Shown here: positions 1 to 8,286 of the stretch, one piece after another | Position numbering within the stretch: the first letter of the stretch is position 1 | Layout: the number at the start of each line of letters is the position of its first letter | Assembly: GCF_041052385.1 (NCBI RefSeq) | Contig: NZ_CP163439.1 | Coordinates: 7,243,001-7,307,000 of the forward strand | Length of the DNA stretch: 64,000 nt | Direction of reading: 5' to 3' | Source of the DNA: Streptomyces sp. R28 | GTDB lineage: Bacteria > Actinomycetota > Actinomycetes > Streptomycetales > Streptomycetaceae | Notes under the pieces: generated by a model | Databases searched by the model: none | Told to the model about the DNA's origin: nothing | Seen by the model: the letters and a program-made list of their open reading frames with translations, nothing else | Made by a program: the position numbers and the translations under genes

Positions 1-1984
1 GGCCCGGAGCCAGGTGGCGCGGGCTTCGGCGGGACGATCGGTGTCCTCATGGATGCGGGCCAGGTTCCCCAAGGTCAGACCCGATCCGTACCAGTCCTCG
101 AACTCACCGCAGATTTCCAGGTCCTTGGCGTAGGCCTCGATCGCCTCCTCGACCCGGCCCGCGTGCCGCAGGGCGATTCCGAGGTTGTTCCACGCCTTTC
201 CCTCGCCGTGACGGTCTCCGACAGCCTGGCACAGCGCGCGATCGTGGATGTGGGCGTCGATCGCCTCCTCCACCCGCCCTGCCTCCCGCAGAGCGATTCC
301 GAGGTTGTTCCACGCTCCGCTCTCCCCGTGAGGGTCCCCGGCGGCCCGGCACAGGTCGCGGCCGCGGATGTGGGCGTCGATCGCCTCCTCCACCCGGCCT
401 GCCTCCTGGAGGGCGATTCCGAGACCGTCCCACGCCAGACCCTCCCAGTGGCTGTGCCCGTCGGTCCGATGGAGATCACGTGCGTGGGTGTAGGCGGCGA
501 TCGCCTCCTCCACCTGGCCGGCCTCTCGCAGGGCGTTTCCGAGGTTGGTCAACGCCGCACCCTCGTAGAAACGGTTCCCGATGCGGGGGGCCGTCTCCCG
601 AGCGGTACGGGCGGCTGTGAGCCAGTCATGCAGAAACCGCCGCCATTCGAGGTATTCCGCCAAATGAAAGGCCAGTTGCACCGCCCTGTCCGCGTACCTG
701 TCCTCGCGCGCCCACTGCACGGCGGCCACCAGTCCAGCCCGTTCGCTGTCCAGCCATGCCAGCGCCTTCGCCCGGTTGGTGAACCGCTGCGGCTCCGGCG
801 CGCCTGGTAGCCACCGCAGTCGGTCATCAGCCGCATCCGCCCACCGGCAGTAGAACGCCAGCAGCCGCTCCCGAGCTGCATCTCCCTCCTCCTTGAAGAC
901 CGTGTCTCCCGCCACCACCCGCATCCCGAACGCCCGCACCAAGTCATGCAACCGCCACCGCACATCCCCACCCGGTACCGGGGTCACGAGACCGGCGGAG
1001 GCCAAATCCTCCAGCCGCCCCAAGGTGTCATCCGTCTCCCGGTCGGTCAGGGCAGCCACGGCCTCCGCGCTCGTGTCGGTGCCGGGAGCCAGGGCCAGCA
1101 GACGCAGCAACCGGGCCTGCTCGGGCGGCAGACGGCGATACGAGGTCTCCAGCACAGGGCGGAGGGCGAGCGAGCGGCCGTACAGATCCGTGCCTGCACT
1201 GCCGTTGTCCAGGACGGCGGTCGGGTCCTCGGCCTCCTTGATCTCGGCCACCAGCGAGGCGATGTCACGGTGCCGACGCCGACGGAGCATTGCGCCGGCG
1301 ATCTGAAGAGCAAGGGGCAAGTGACCGCACAAGTCGGCCAGTTCGCGCAACGCGTGCGGTTCCCGCGCCGGGCGGTCGTCCCGTTCGTCGGCGTCGTGGA
1401 GGGCCCGGGTCACGAGGGCAGCGGAGTCGTCCGGAGTGAGTGTCTCAAGGTCGATGAGGCGGACGGGGAGGGCGTCCGGGCGGTTGCGGGAGGTGATCAA
1501 CACCCGGTGACGGTCCGTGCCGGGGAGGAGGGGGAGGAATTGGGACGGATCCGAGGCGTTGTCCAGGATCAGCAGCGTCCGGTCCTGTCGTTCGGCGAGG
1601 ATCTCGCGGTAGGTGTCGTACTGACGGACGGTCGTTTGCGGCAAGTCACTGCCCTGCACTCCCAGTGCGTCGAGCAGTGCCAGCACCGCCTGATCTCCGG
1701 TTACCGGATCGTCGTCGTACCCCCGCAGATCCACGAACAGCGTCCCGCTGGGAAACCACCCCTGCGCACAAGCCCGATGCGCCGCCTCCACCGCCAACGC
1801 CGTCTTGCCGATGCCACCCATCCCCGTGACAGCGAAGATGAGCACAGGAAGCGCGGCCGAAGCCCCCGCATCAGGCGCGAGCTGTGCAAGCAACCGCTCC
1901 AGCTCAGCCGACCGCCCCGTGAACCCCGGAGGCCGTGGCGGCAGCGTGGCGCTCGCGCGCGGAACCGGTCCGTGGACGGTCCCC
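1..1984 (-). CDS. NB-ARC/TPR STAND NTPase, C-terminal part (partial, out of frame with its N-terminal domain)
   Basis: This reading frame is open from about 1986 to the window edge and continues beyond it. In order it shows an entry motif FTGRSAELERLL, a P-loop (GMGGIGKTAL), a Walker B-like stretch (TLLILDNA), a winged-helix motif (WRLHDLVRAFG), then at least four 40-residue TPR units (AWNNLGIALREAGRVEEAID). STAND NTPases of this layout act as oligomerising sensors in signalling or defence (family knowledge). I found no ATG, GTG or TTG start ahead of the P-loop region. The missing N-terminus lies upstream in another frame (1985-2884), so this is best read as the second half of one frameshifted gene. 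The boundary near 1984 is therefore a frame junction, not a start codon. Confidence 0.8.
138..617. repeat. Four tandem TPR-coding units with exact 120-bp period
   Basis: The string CGATCGCCTCCTC recurs at 138, 258, 378 and 498, an exact 120-bp (40-codon) period. The flanking sequence is also very similar between copies. Each unit encodes one TPR of the 40-residue class. The nucleotide similarity suggests recent amplification or gene conversion. Confidence 0.85.
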
Positions 1985-2884
1985 CTACCGCTGCCCTCCG
2001 GACCGCTGCCCTCCGGTCTGCTTGCCGACGACAGGTCCGTAGAACGTCCCGCCCCGAAAGTCGATGTGATCGCCCCCGTAATGGGGCCCCTCCTCGGAGC
2101 CGGAGGAGGCAGCGGAGCCGGAGGAGGCTGTGGAACCGGAGGACCCGGAACCCCCGCCCCGCGGCCGGTGCTTCCGCAGTACCGCCACCGCCACCGAAGC
2201 CGCCTGCGCGGCCGCCCGTGCTTGCGAGCCGGACGCGTCAGCCCTGCTCTTCGCGGTGTTGGCCCGGTCGCTGATCCCCCGGATCACCAAAGCGTCCAAC
2301 TGGCCGTTCAGATGGGCCGCGTGGGCCGCGCCGGAACCCTCCATCTCGATCGCCGCGGCATCGTTGTAGTGCTCGCGGAGATGCTTGGCGATCTCCGACC
2401 TGGCGTCCGCCAGGACCACGTCACCCGCGGCGATCGGCTTGAAGTGCGCACGCCCCTCCGCCATGTCCCGTACGGCGGAACGGGCGGCCTGCACCAGTGC
2501 GTTCGAGCCCGGCCACGCTTCGGGGCGGACGAGGAAGCCCTTGGCCGTCTGCTTGCCGCCATGGATGCCGTACACCTTCGTGCCCACTACGACATCACCG
2601 ACCCCGATGTCCTCCTTGAGGCTGCCCGCCACCCCGACGAAGAGCACGGCTTGCGGATTCAGCCAGGAGACGATCTGTGTCGTGACAGTGGCGGCGTTCA
2701 CCGGGCCCTCGCCCACTTCGGCGATCGCCACGGTCCAGTCCGTACCCTCCAGGCGGCCGCGCTCGACGCGGGTTCCGTGCTTGTCGTGGACGAGTTCCTC
2801 ACGGTCCACGATGTGCGACCGCACCGCGGCGTATTCGAGCGCGAGCGCGGTGAGGACGACAACGCTGGGAGAGGTCTCTGGCAC
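1985..2884 (-). CDS. Nucleosidase/phosphorylase-like N-terminal domain of a STAND protein (frameshifted)
   Basis: A 299-residue frame of the PNP/UDP phosphorylase-MTA/SAH nucleosidase superfamily. Signatures are VVVLTALALEYAAV at the N-terminus, VGVAGSLKEDIGVGDVVVG, the AIEMEG substrate-binding motif and VIRGISD. A Gly/Ser-rich linker follows, then HIDFRGGTFYGPVVG, the linker that normally leads into NB-ARC in Streptomyces fusions. The frame ends at TAG 1985-1987, while the NB-ARC frame continues one base over. GTG 2884 is chosen because the conserved domain begins right after it. An ATG at 2957 is possible but overlaps the divergent gene's start. The domain is probably an effector acting on nucleosides or nucleotides when the NTPase senses a trigger (inference). 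Confidence 0.75.
   Translation of the reverse strand: MPETSPSVVVLTALALEYAAVRSHIVDREELVHDKHGTRVERGRLEGTDWTVAIAEVGEGPVNAATVTTQIVSWLNPQAVLFVGVAGSLKEDIGVGDVVVGTKVYGIHGGKQTAKGFLVRPEAWPGSNALVQAARSAVRDMAEGRAHFKPIAAGDVVLADARSEIAKHLREHYNDAAAIEMEGSGAAHAAHLNGQLDALVIRGISDRANTAKSRADASGSQARAAAQAASVAVAVLRKHRPRGGGSGSSGSTASSGSAASSGSEEGPHYGGDHIDFRGGTFYGPVVGKQTGGQRSGGQR
1986..2016. repeat. 15-bp tandem duplication at the frame junction
   Basis: The 15-bp unit ACCGCTGCCCTCCGG occurs twice in direct succession, at 1987-2001 and 2002-2016. It lies immediately before the TAG that ends the nucleosidase frame. The unit is a multiple of three, so copy number alone cannot restore the frame. Confidence 0.9.
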
Positions 2885-2954
2885 CCCCTTAAGGTACTGC
2901 CAAGTGACCGGCGCAGGCGGGTCGTTGGCCACCCGAGGGAAGGGGATCGTCGCC

Positions 2955-3515
2955 ATGGCCGGGACGGAGTCAGAGGTGACCGTCGGGCAGTTACTGCTCG
3001 CCGAGTACCAGAGTGTGAAGGACGAGCAGAAGGCGCGGATCGGGTTCCGGGACAATCTGCTGTACGTCACCCTCGCGGTCGTCGCCGCGGTCATCGCCGC
3101 GGCGGCGCAGGCCAAGCAGACGTCGATGCTGCTGGCGTTGCCGCCGGTGTGTGTCGTGCTCGGGTGGACCTATCTGGTCAACGACGAGAAGATCTCGGCG
3201 ATCGGGACGTATGTGCGGGGCGAGCTGGGGCCTCGGCTCGCGCAACTCGCCGGTGCCGAGGGCGCCTTCGGATGGGAGAACTTCCACCGCGGGGACACCA
3301 GGAGGGTGGCGCGCAAGGCCGTGCAGCTCGTGGTCGACCTGCTCGCCTTCTGTGTCGTACCGCTGAGCGCGCTCGTCGTGTACTGGGCCGGGGGTGGGAC
3401 CTCGCCGGGGCTCGTGATCCTCTCCGTGGGCGAGGCGGTCGCGGTGGCGGCGCTGGGCTGGTACTTCGTCGGGTACGCGCTGCCCTTCGGTACGGCGGAC
3501 GGCGGGCGGCAGTGA
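2955..3515 (+). CDS. Four-TM membrane protein of unknown function with a TTA codon
   Basis: A 186-residue protein. The N-terminal amphipathic part (AEYQSVKDEQKARIGFRDNL) is followed by two membrane helices (about residues 33-75), a soluble loop of about 60 residues, and two more helices (about 125-175). ATG 2955 is preceded by a purine-rich AGGGGA. Codon 13 is TTA, the rare leucine codon read by the bldA tRNA in Streptomyces, so translation may be tied to development. It is divergent from the nucleosidase/NB-ARC gene across about 70 bp, and similar small membrane proteins accompany such loci in my recollection. It could be a SLATT-like effector, but I cannot assign it to a family. Confidence 0.75.
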   Translation: MAGTESEVTVGQLLLAEYQSVKDEQKARIGFRDNLLYVTLAVVAAVIAAAAQAKQTSMLLALPPVCVVLGWTYLVNDEKISAIGTYVRGELGPRLAQLAGAEGAFGWENFHRGDTRRVARKAVQLVVDLLAFCVVPLSALVVYWAGGGTSPGLVILSVGEAVAVAALGWYFVGYALPFGTADGGRQ

Positions 3516-3516
3516 C

Positions 3517-4215
3517 TCAACGGCGCTCGCCGCGCACCCATCGGTACACCAGCTCCGGCCTCCCGACCTGCCCGTAGACCGGCTTCCGCTCCGCTCGGCC
3601 CGCCTCCACCAGGTGCTCCAGGTATCGCCGGGCCGTGATCCGGGAGATCCCCACCGCTTCGGCGACCCCGGCCGCCGTGAGGCCCTCCTCGGCCTCCCGC
3701 ACGGCCCCGGTCACCCGCTCCAGCGTCGGCCCGCTCAACCCCTTCGGCAGTGCCGCCGGGCCCGGCGCCCGCAACGCCGCCAACGCCCGGTCCACCTCGT
3801 CCTGCCCACTCGCCTCCCCGACCGCCGCGTGGAACTCGGCGTACCGCACCAGCCGATCCCGAAGGGTCGCGAACGTAAAAGGCTTCAGCACGTACTGCAC
3901 GACCCCCAGCGACACCCCCTCGCGCACCACGGCCAGGTCCCGTGCCGACGTCACCGCGATCACGTCGGCGTGGTGCCCGGCCGCCCGCAGCGACCGTGCC
4001 AGTTGCAGCCCGTGCACATCCGGCAGGTGCAGGTCCAGCAGCAGCAGGTCCACCGGCGTCCGCTCCAGTGCGCGCCGCGCCTCCGCGCCCGTGTGCGCCT
4101 TGCCGACCGCGACGAATCCCGGCACCCGGCCCACGTACATCACGTGCGCGTCCGCGGCGACCGGATCGTCCTCCACGACCAGGACGCGAATCGCCTGCTC
4201 GGCCGCCCCCGTCAT
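3517..4215 (-). CDS. Response regulator of the CitB/DcuR (DctR) type
   Basis: A 232-residue regulator. The receiver domain (about 10-125) has the acidic pair EDD at 15-17, the phosphoacceptor Asp near residue 61 in LLLLDLHLP, and Lys in VLKPF. The C-terminal helix-turn-helix (AAGVAEAVGISRITARRYLEHLVEAGRA region) is of the CitB type. Its ATG overlaps the TGA of the kinase gene by four bases, so the pair is co-translated. Such pairs sense extracytoplasmic C4-dicarboxylates or citrate. The dctA gene at 8.5 kb is the likely target (inference). It is convergent, one base apart, with the membrane protein gene. Confidence 0.9.
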   Translation of the reverse strand: MTGAAEQAIRVLVVEDDPVAADAHVMYVGRVPGFVAVGKAHTGAEARRALERTPVDLLLLDLHLPDVHGLQLARSLRAAGHHADVIAVTSARDLAVVREGVSLGVVQYVLKPFTFATLRDRLVRYAEFHAAVGEASGQDEVDRALAALRAPGPAALPKGLSGPTLERVTGAVREAEEGLTAAGVAEAVGISRITARRYLEHLVEAGRAERKPVYGQVGRPELVYRWVRGERR

Positions 4216-5978
4216 ATGTCACCTCTCGAAACCACGGCGCCCTCGGAACCCCGCACGGGCTCGGCCTGCCGCGTAGGCCTGCCGTCCGGCACGGGTTCGG
4301 CACCTGGTGGGAGTTCGGCGCCCGGCGAGGCCCCGGCACCCGGCAGGTGCTTCACACCCTCTCCCAACGGCAACCGCACCTCGAACTCCGCCCCACCCCC
4401 GGCAGCCTCCGCCACCGACAGGGTCCCGTCGTGCCGATGCGCCGCCTGCCGTACCAGCGCCAGCCCCAGCCCTCGCCCGCCCGGCCCGGCCGGCTTCGTC
4501 GAGAAGCCGCGTTCGAACACCGCTTCCACGTGCGCGGGGTCCACCCCGGCCCCCGTGTCCGACACGCGCAGCACCAGCTCCGCGCCCTCCGTGTACGCCG
4601 TCACCGTCACCCGCCCCCGTACGCTTCCCTGCGCGGCGTCCACGGCGTTGTCGATCAGGTTGCCGAGGATCGTCACCAGATCCCGGGCCGGCAGGGAGGG
4701 CGGCAGCAGGTTGTCGTCCAGTCGGCTGTCCTCCGACACGACGAGTTCGACGCCCCGCTCGTTGGCCTGCGCCGTCTTGCCCAGCAGCAGCGCCGCCAGG
4801 ACCGGCTCACTCACCGCCGCGACGACCTGGTCCGTCAGGGCCTGCGCCAGCTCCAGCTCGGCGGTCGCGAACTCCACCGCCTCCTCGGCGCGTCCGAGTT
4901 CGATCAGCGAGACGACCGTGTGCAGACGGTTCGCCGCCTCGTGCGCCTGCGACCGCAGCGCCTGGGTGAAGCCCCGTTCGGAGTCCAACTCGCCCATCAG
5001 GGACTGGAGTTCGGTCACGTCCCGCAAGGTCACCACTGTTCCGCGCCGCTCACCGCCCGACACGGGGGACGTGTTCACCACCAGCACGCCCTGCGCCGTC
5101 AGATGCACCTCGTCGACCCGCGGCTCGGACGCCAGCAGCGCCCCGGTCAGCGGTGCGGGCAGGCCCAGGTCCGCGACCGACTGCCCCACCACATCGCCGC
5201 CCACCCCGAGCAGTTCCCGCCCGCCGTCATTGATCAGTGCCACCCGGTACTGCCCGTCCAGCATCAGCAGCCCCTCGCGCACCGCGTGCAGCGCGGCCTG
5301 GTGGTAGTCGTGCATCCGGCTCAGCTCGGCCGCGTTCATGCCGTGGGTGTGGCGGCGCAGGCGGGCGTTGATGACGTACGTGCCGATCGCGCCCAGGGCG
5401 AGCGCGCCCGCCGCGACCCCGAGCAGGGCCGTCAGCTGGTCCTGCACCCGCTTGCTGATCTCCTCGACCCTGATGCCCGAGCTGACCAGCCCGACGATGT
5501 CCTTCGGGGCCGTACCACCGTCGTATATCGGCACGACCGCGCGCACGGACGCGCCCAGCGTGCCGGTGTACGTCTCGGTGAACGCCTCGCCTCGCAGGGC
5601 GCGCTCCGTGTGGCCGCGGAAGTGCTGGCCGATCTGGTCCTCGTCGGGGTGCGTCCAGCGGATCCCCTGGGGGTTCATGATCGTGACGAAGTCGACGCCG
5701 GTGTGGTGCTGGACGCGCAGCGCGTACGGCTGGAGGTCGGTCGTCGGGTCGGCGGAGCGGATCGCCTGCCGTACGGACGGGGCGTCGGCGATCGACTGGG
5801 CCACCGCCATGGCCTGGCGGCGCGCCGCGTCCTCGGCCTGGCCGCGGTCGCTGACGTAGGTGAACACCGCGTACCCGGCGACGAGCACCGCTATCAGCAC
5901 GGCCTGCATGGCGAAGAGCTGGCCGGCCAGGCTGCGGGGCCTCGGGACGGAGATGCGCATGCCGTCAGTCTGCCCCAT
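4212..5978 (-). CDS. Sensor histidine kinase of the CitA/DcuS family
   Basis: A 588-residue membrane kinase. TM1 is at about 18-40, an extracytoplasmic Cache/PAS sensor runs from 45 to 180, and TM2 is at about 183-203. A cytoplasmic PAS follows (225-310). The SPOB-type dimerisation helix has the phosphoacceptor His near 346 in SQAHEAANRLH. The HATPase has its N-box (GNLIDNAVDAA), DTGAGVDP and a GRGLGLALV lid. A proline/glycine-rich C-terminal tail of about 45 residues is unusual. ATG 5978 is used; ATG 5960 is equally plausible because neither has a strong ribosome site. It signals to the overlapping response regulator, presumably in response to C4-dicarboxylate or a related acid. Confidence 0.9.
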   Translation of the reverse strand: MGQTDGMRISVPRPRSLAGQLFAMQAVLIAVLVAGYAVFTYVSDRGQAEDAARRQAMAVAQSIADAPSVRQAIRSADPTTDLQPYALRVQHHTGVDFVTIMNPQGIRWTHPDEDQIGQHFRGHTERALRGEAFTETYTGTLGASVRAVVPIYDGGTAPKDIVGLVSSGIRVEEISKRVQDQLTALLGVAAGALALGAIGTYVINARLRRHTHGMNAAELSRMHDYHQAALHAVREGLLMLDGQYRVALINDGGRELLGVGGDVVGQSVADLGLPAPLTGALLASEPRVDEVHLTAQGVLVVNTSPVSGGERRGTVVTLRDVTELQSLMGELDSERGFTQALRSQAHEAANRLHTVVSLIELGRAEEAVEFATAELELAQALTDQVVAAVSEPVLAALLLGKTAQANERGVELVVSEDSRLDDNLLPPSLPARDLVTILGNLIDNAVDAAQGSVRGRVTVTAYTEGAELVLRVSDTGAGVDPAHVEAVFERGFSTKPAGPGGRGLGLALVRQAAHRHDGTLSVAEAAGGGAEFEVRLPLGEGVKHLPGAGASPGAELPPGAEPVPDGRPTRQAEPVRGSEGAVVSRGDI

Positions 5979-6001
5979 GGCCGATTTTGACCGCTCCCCC
6001 C

Positions 6002-6039
6002 TGTGGACAACCCCTTCAACCCCTTGCCCCTGTGGACGG
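6002..6039 (-). promoter_or_regulatory. Two DnaA-box-like motifs upstream of the kinase gene
   Basis: The minus strand reads TTGTCCACA at 6010-6002, identical to the preferred Streptomyces DnaA box. A weaker CCGTCCACA lies at 6039-6031. Both sit within a longer direct repeat (GTCCACAGGGG) offset by 29 bp, about 25-60 bp upstream of the kinase start. They may bind DnaA or be the operator of the two-component system. Confidence 0.4.
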
Positions 6040-6061
6040 GAGCACCGCTCGAGCGGTGCTC
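6040..6061 (-). terminator. Perfect 22-bp palindrome after the sigma factor gene
   Basis: GAGCACCGCT followed by CGAGCGGTGCTC forms a perfect palindrome 13 bp beyond the sigma factor stop codon. It likely ends the oxidoreductase-sigma transcript before the kinase promoter. Confidence 0.6.
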
Positions 6062-6074
6062 GCCGTGTGCATCC

Positions 6075-6971
6075 TCACCGCAGGGTGAGCGGGGTCTCCG
6101 ATTCGACGCGGGTCAGCTTCTCGGGGTTGCGGACGTAATAGAGGCCGGTGATGCGGGCGTCCTCGAGGCGGATCGCCATGACACCGTCGATCTCGCCGTC
6201 CAGGCGCAGAACGAGTGCCGGGCTGCCGTTGACCTCGGTGAGGCCGCTGGTGAGCGTCGCTTCCTGCTTGCCCGCGCCGCCGATGATGAAGCGGGCCCCC
6301 TTGTCGGCGCCGACCACCGGCCGCGGTGCCGCCTGCTTGACGCCGCCGCCGTCGCTCACCAGGACGACCTCGGGGGCGAGCACGTCGAGGAAGCCCTGCA
6401 GGTCCCCGGTGGCGAGCGCGTGCTGGAACGACTCCAGGGCCGCCCGGGTCGCGCTCGCGGAGACCGCCGCGCGAGGGCGGCGCGCGTCGACGTGCCGGCG
6501 GGCGCGGTGCGCGATCTGGCGGACGGCCGCGGGGCTCTTGTCGACGGCGACCGCGATCTCGTCGTAGTCGACCTCGAAGACCTCACGCAGTACGAAGACG
6601 GCGCGCTCCGTCGGGGAGAGTGTCTCGAGGACCAGCATCAGCGCCATCGACACGCTCTCCGCGAGCTCGACGTCCTGGGCCACGTCCGGCGCGGTGAGCA
6701 GCGGCTCGGGCAGCCAGGGGCCGACGTAGGCCTCCTTGCGGCGCGTCATCGTGCGCAGCCGGTTGAGCGACTGGCGGGTCGTGATCCGGACCAGGTAGGC
6801 GCGCTGGTCGCGCACCTGCTCCGGGTCGACCTCGACCCACCGCAGCCAGGTCTCCTGCAGGACGTCCTCGGCGTCGGCCGCCGAGCCGAGCATCTCGTAC
6901 GCGACGGTGAAGAGCAGGTTGCGGTGGGCGACGAAGGCTTCGGTCGCCTGATCGGTGGCGTGATCACTCAT
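6075..6971 (-). CDS. sigJ: ECF41-type (SigJ-like) RNA polymerase sigma factor
   Basis: A 298-residue sigma factor with sigma-2 (residues 12-80, DAEDVLQETWLRW) and sigma-4 (about 105-165, SPTERAVFVLREVF). It has a SnoaL-like C-terminal domain (about 175-290). The ECF41 hallmarks are visible: WLPEPL between the two sigma regions, DGGGVK in the C-terminal domain and YYVRNPEKL at the end. In this group the C-terminal extension controls activity in place of a separate anti-sigma factor (family knowledge). ATG 6971 follows GGGAGAGA. The gene lies 30 bp downstream of an oxidoreductase gene, the usual ECF41 partner class, and probably shares its promoter. Confidence 0.9.
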   Translation of the reverse strand: MSDHATDQATEAFVAHRNLLFTVAYEMLGSAADAEDVLQETWLRWVEVDPEQVRDQRAYLVRITTRQSLNRLRTMTRRKEAYVGPWLPEPLLTAPDVAQDVELAESVSMALMLVLETLSPTERAVFVLREVFEVDYDEIAVAVDKSPAAVRQIAHRARRHVDARRPRAAVSASATRAALESFQHALATGDLQGFLDVLAPEVVLVSDGGGVKQAAPRPVVGADKGARFIIGGAGKQEATLTSGLTEVNGSPALVLRLDGEIDGVMAIRLEDARITGLYYVRNPEKLTRVESETPLTLR

Positions 6972-7001
6972 GCCCGGTTCTCTCCCCTGTTCGTGGGCGG
7001 G

Positions 7002-8225
7002 CTAGGCCACGTGTTCGACGGCGGGGGTCTCGCCCGCAGCCGTGGCCCGGGTCTCGCCCGCGGCCCGCAGCAGTTCCTGACGCTTGGCACCTCCCGAGAC
7101 GCGGTGCAGGCGGTAGGAACCGGGCTTGCTCGACTCCGCGGCCAGATGCTTGACGATGCCCTGGCAGACGAATTCCTTGAGCCTCGCGCCGGGGCGGCCG
7201 TCGATGTGGAACCACAGCGCGACGTCGTACCGGTGGGCGAACTGGAAGATGCCGGCGTCGCGGCCCAGGCTGATGCACTGCCCGGCGAACACCTGGTTGA
7301 GGGCGGCGGGCTGCTCACCCGCGATCCGGCTGAGCACCGTGTCGGCGGCCCGCGCGCCCAGCGGTATCGCGGCCTGGCAGCTCATCCGCAACGGCAGGCC
7401 CGACGGCGCCGCCGAGTCCCCGGCCGCGACGATGCGCGGGTCGTCCACGCTGGTCAGCGTCTCGTCGGTGAGCAGACGGCCCAGGGCGTCGGTGCTCAGC
7501 CCGCTCCGCGCGGCCAGGTCCGGCACGCCGAAGCCGGCGGTCCAGATGGTCACCTCGCTCGGCAGCGTACGGCCGCCACGGAGCCGTACGGCATCCCGTG
7601 TCACGGCCGTCACCTTCGCGTCGGGGCCCTCAAGGACGGTCACACCGAGTTCGGCCATCCGCCTGGCGACCGAGCGCCGCCCCCGCGCGTGCAGATACGG
7701 GCCGAGCACCCCGCCGCAGACCAGGGTCACGGTACGGCCGGCCTCCGCCAGCTCGGTGGCCGTCTCGATACCGGTGGGCCCGGCTCCGACGACCGTCACC
7801 GGGGCCTGCGCGGACGCGGCGGCCAGGACCGGCCGCAGCCGCTGCGCCTCCTCCAGGCCGGCGATCGGGTAGGCGAACTCGGCCGCGCCGGGCACGCCCG
7901 GGTCGGCGCTGCCACTGCCCACCGCGTAGATCAGGTGGTCGTAGCCGACCGTGCCGCCGGTCGCCAGTGTCACGCTGCGCTCGGCCGCGTCGATCCGCGT
8001 CACGCTGTCGACCACCAGCCGGACGTCCTCGGCCAGGACCTCCCGGTAGTCGACGACCGCGTCGTCGGACCCTCCCACCAGCTGGTGCAGGCGGATCCGG
8101 TGGACGAAGGTCGAGCGCGGGTTGATCAGGGTCACGGTCACGTCGCCGCGCTGAGTCAGGCGATTGGCCGCCATGACACCCGCGTATCCGCCGCCGACGA
8201 CGATGACGTTGCTGTTCTCGGTCAT
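7002..8225 (-). CDS. FAD-dependent NAD(P)H oxidoreductase (NDH-2-like)
   Basis: A 407-residue pyridine nucleotide-disulfide oxidoreductase family member. The FAD Rossmann motif is VVGGGYAGVMAANRL near the N-terminus. A second nucleotide-binding motif VVGAGPTGIETATELAEAG lies near residue 145. A C-terminal FAD motif follows (VDDPRIVAAGDSAA). The protein resembles type II NADH dehydrogenases, but I see no membrane anchor beyond possible amphipathic segments. ATG 8225 has GGAGGAGA upstream. It is the likely main target of the ECF41 sigma factor encoded just downstream, with a matching promoter at 8260-8286. The electron acceptor is unknown. Confidence 0.85.
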   Translation of the reverse strand: MTENSNVIVVGGGYAGVMAANRLTQRGDVTVTLINPRSTFVHRIRLHQLVGGSDDAVVDYREVLAEDVRLVVDSVTRIDAAERSVTLATGGTVGYDHLIYAVGSGSADPGVPGAAEFAYPIAGLEEAQRLRPVLAAASAQAPVTVVGAGPTGIETATELAEAGRTVTLVCGGVLGPYLHARGRRSVARRMAELGVTVLEGPDAKVTAVTRDAVRLRGGRTLPSEVTIWTAGFGVPDLAARSGLSTDALGRLLTDETLTSVDDPRIVAAGDSAAPSGLPLRMSCQAAIPLGARAADTVLSRIAGEQPAALNQVFAGQCISLGRDAGIFQFAHRYDVALWFHIDGRPGARLKEFVCQGIVKHLAAESSKPGSYRLHRVSGGAKRQELLRAAGETRATAAGETPAVEHVA

Positions 8226-8259
8226 GGTGTCTCCTCCGGTTCCAGGGGTTCGGCCTCAA

Positions 8260-8286
8260 GACACCGCGTCCTCGTCCGCTGTGACA
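8260..8286 (-). promoter_or_regulatory. ECF41-type promoter (TGTCACA-N16-TGTC)
   Basis: On the minus strand TGTCACA (8286-8280) is separated by 16 bp from TGTC (8263-8260), about 35 bp before the oxidoreductase start. The ECF41 consensus is TGTCACA, about 16 bp, then CGTC, so there is one mismatch. Its position next to an ECF41 sigma gene supports the call. Confidence 0.7.

Noticed and set aside
138..617. Regularly spaced repeats that could suggest a CRISPR array
   Set aside because: The 120-bp period is coding TPR sequence without unique spacers, and no cas genes are nearby.
6002..6039. A chromosomal or plasmid origin
   Set aside because: Only two DnaA-like boxes and no AT-rich unwinding region, dnaA, dnaN, parAB or rep gene are present.
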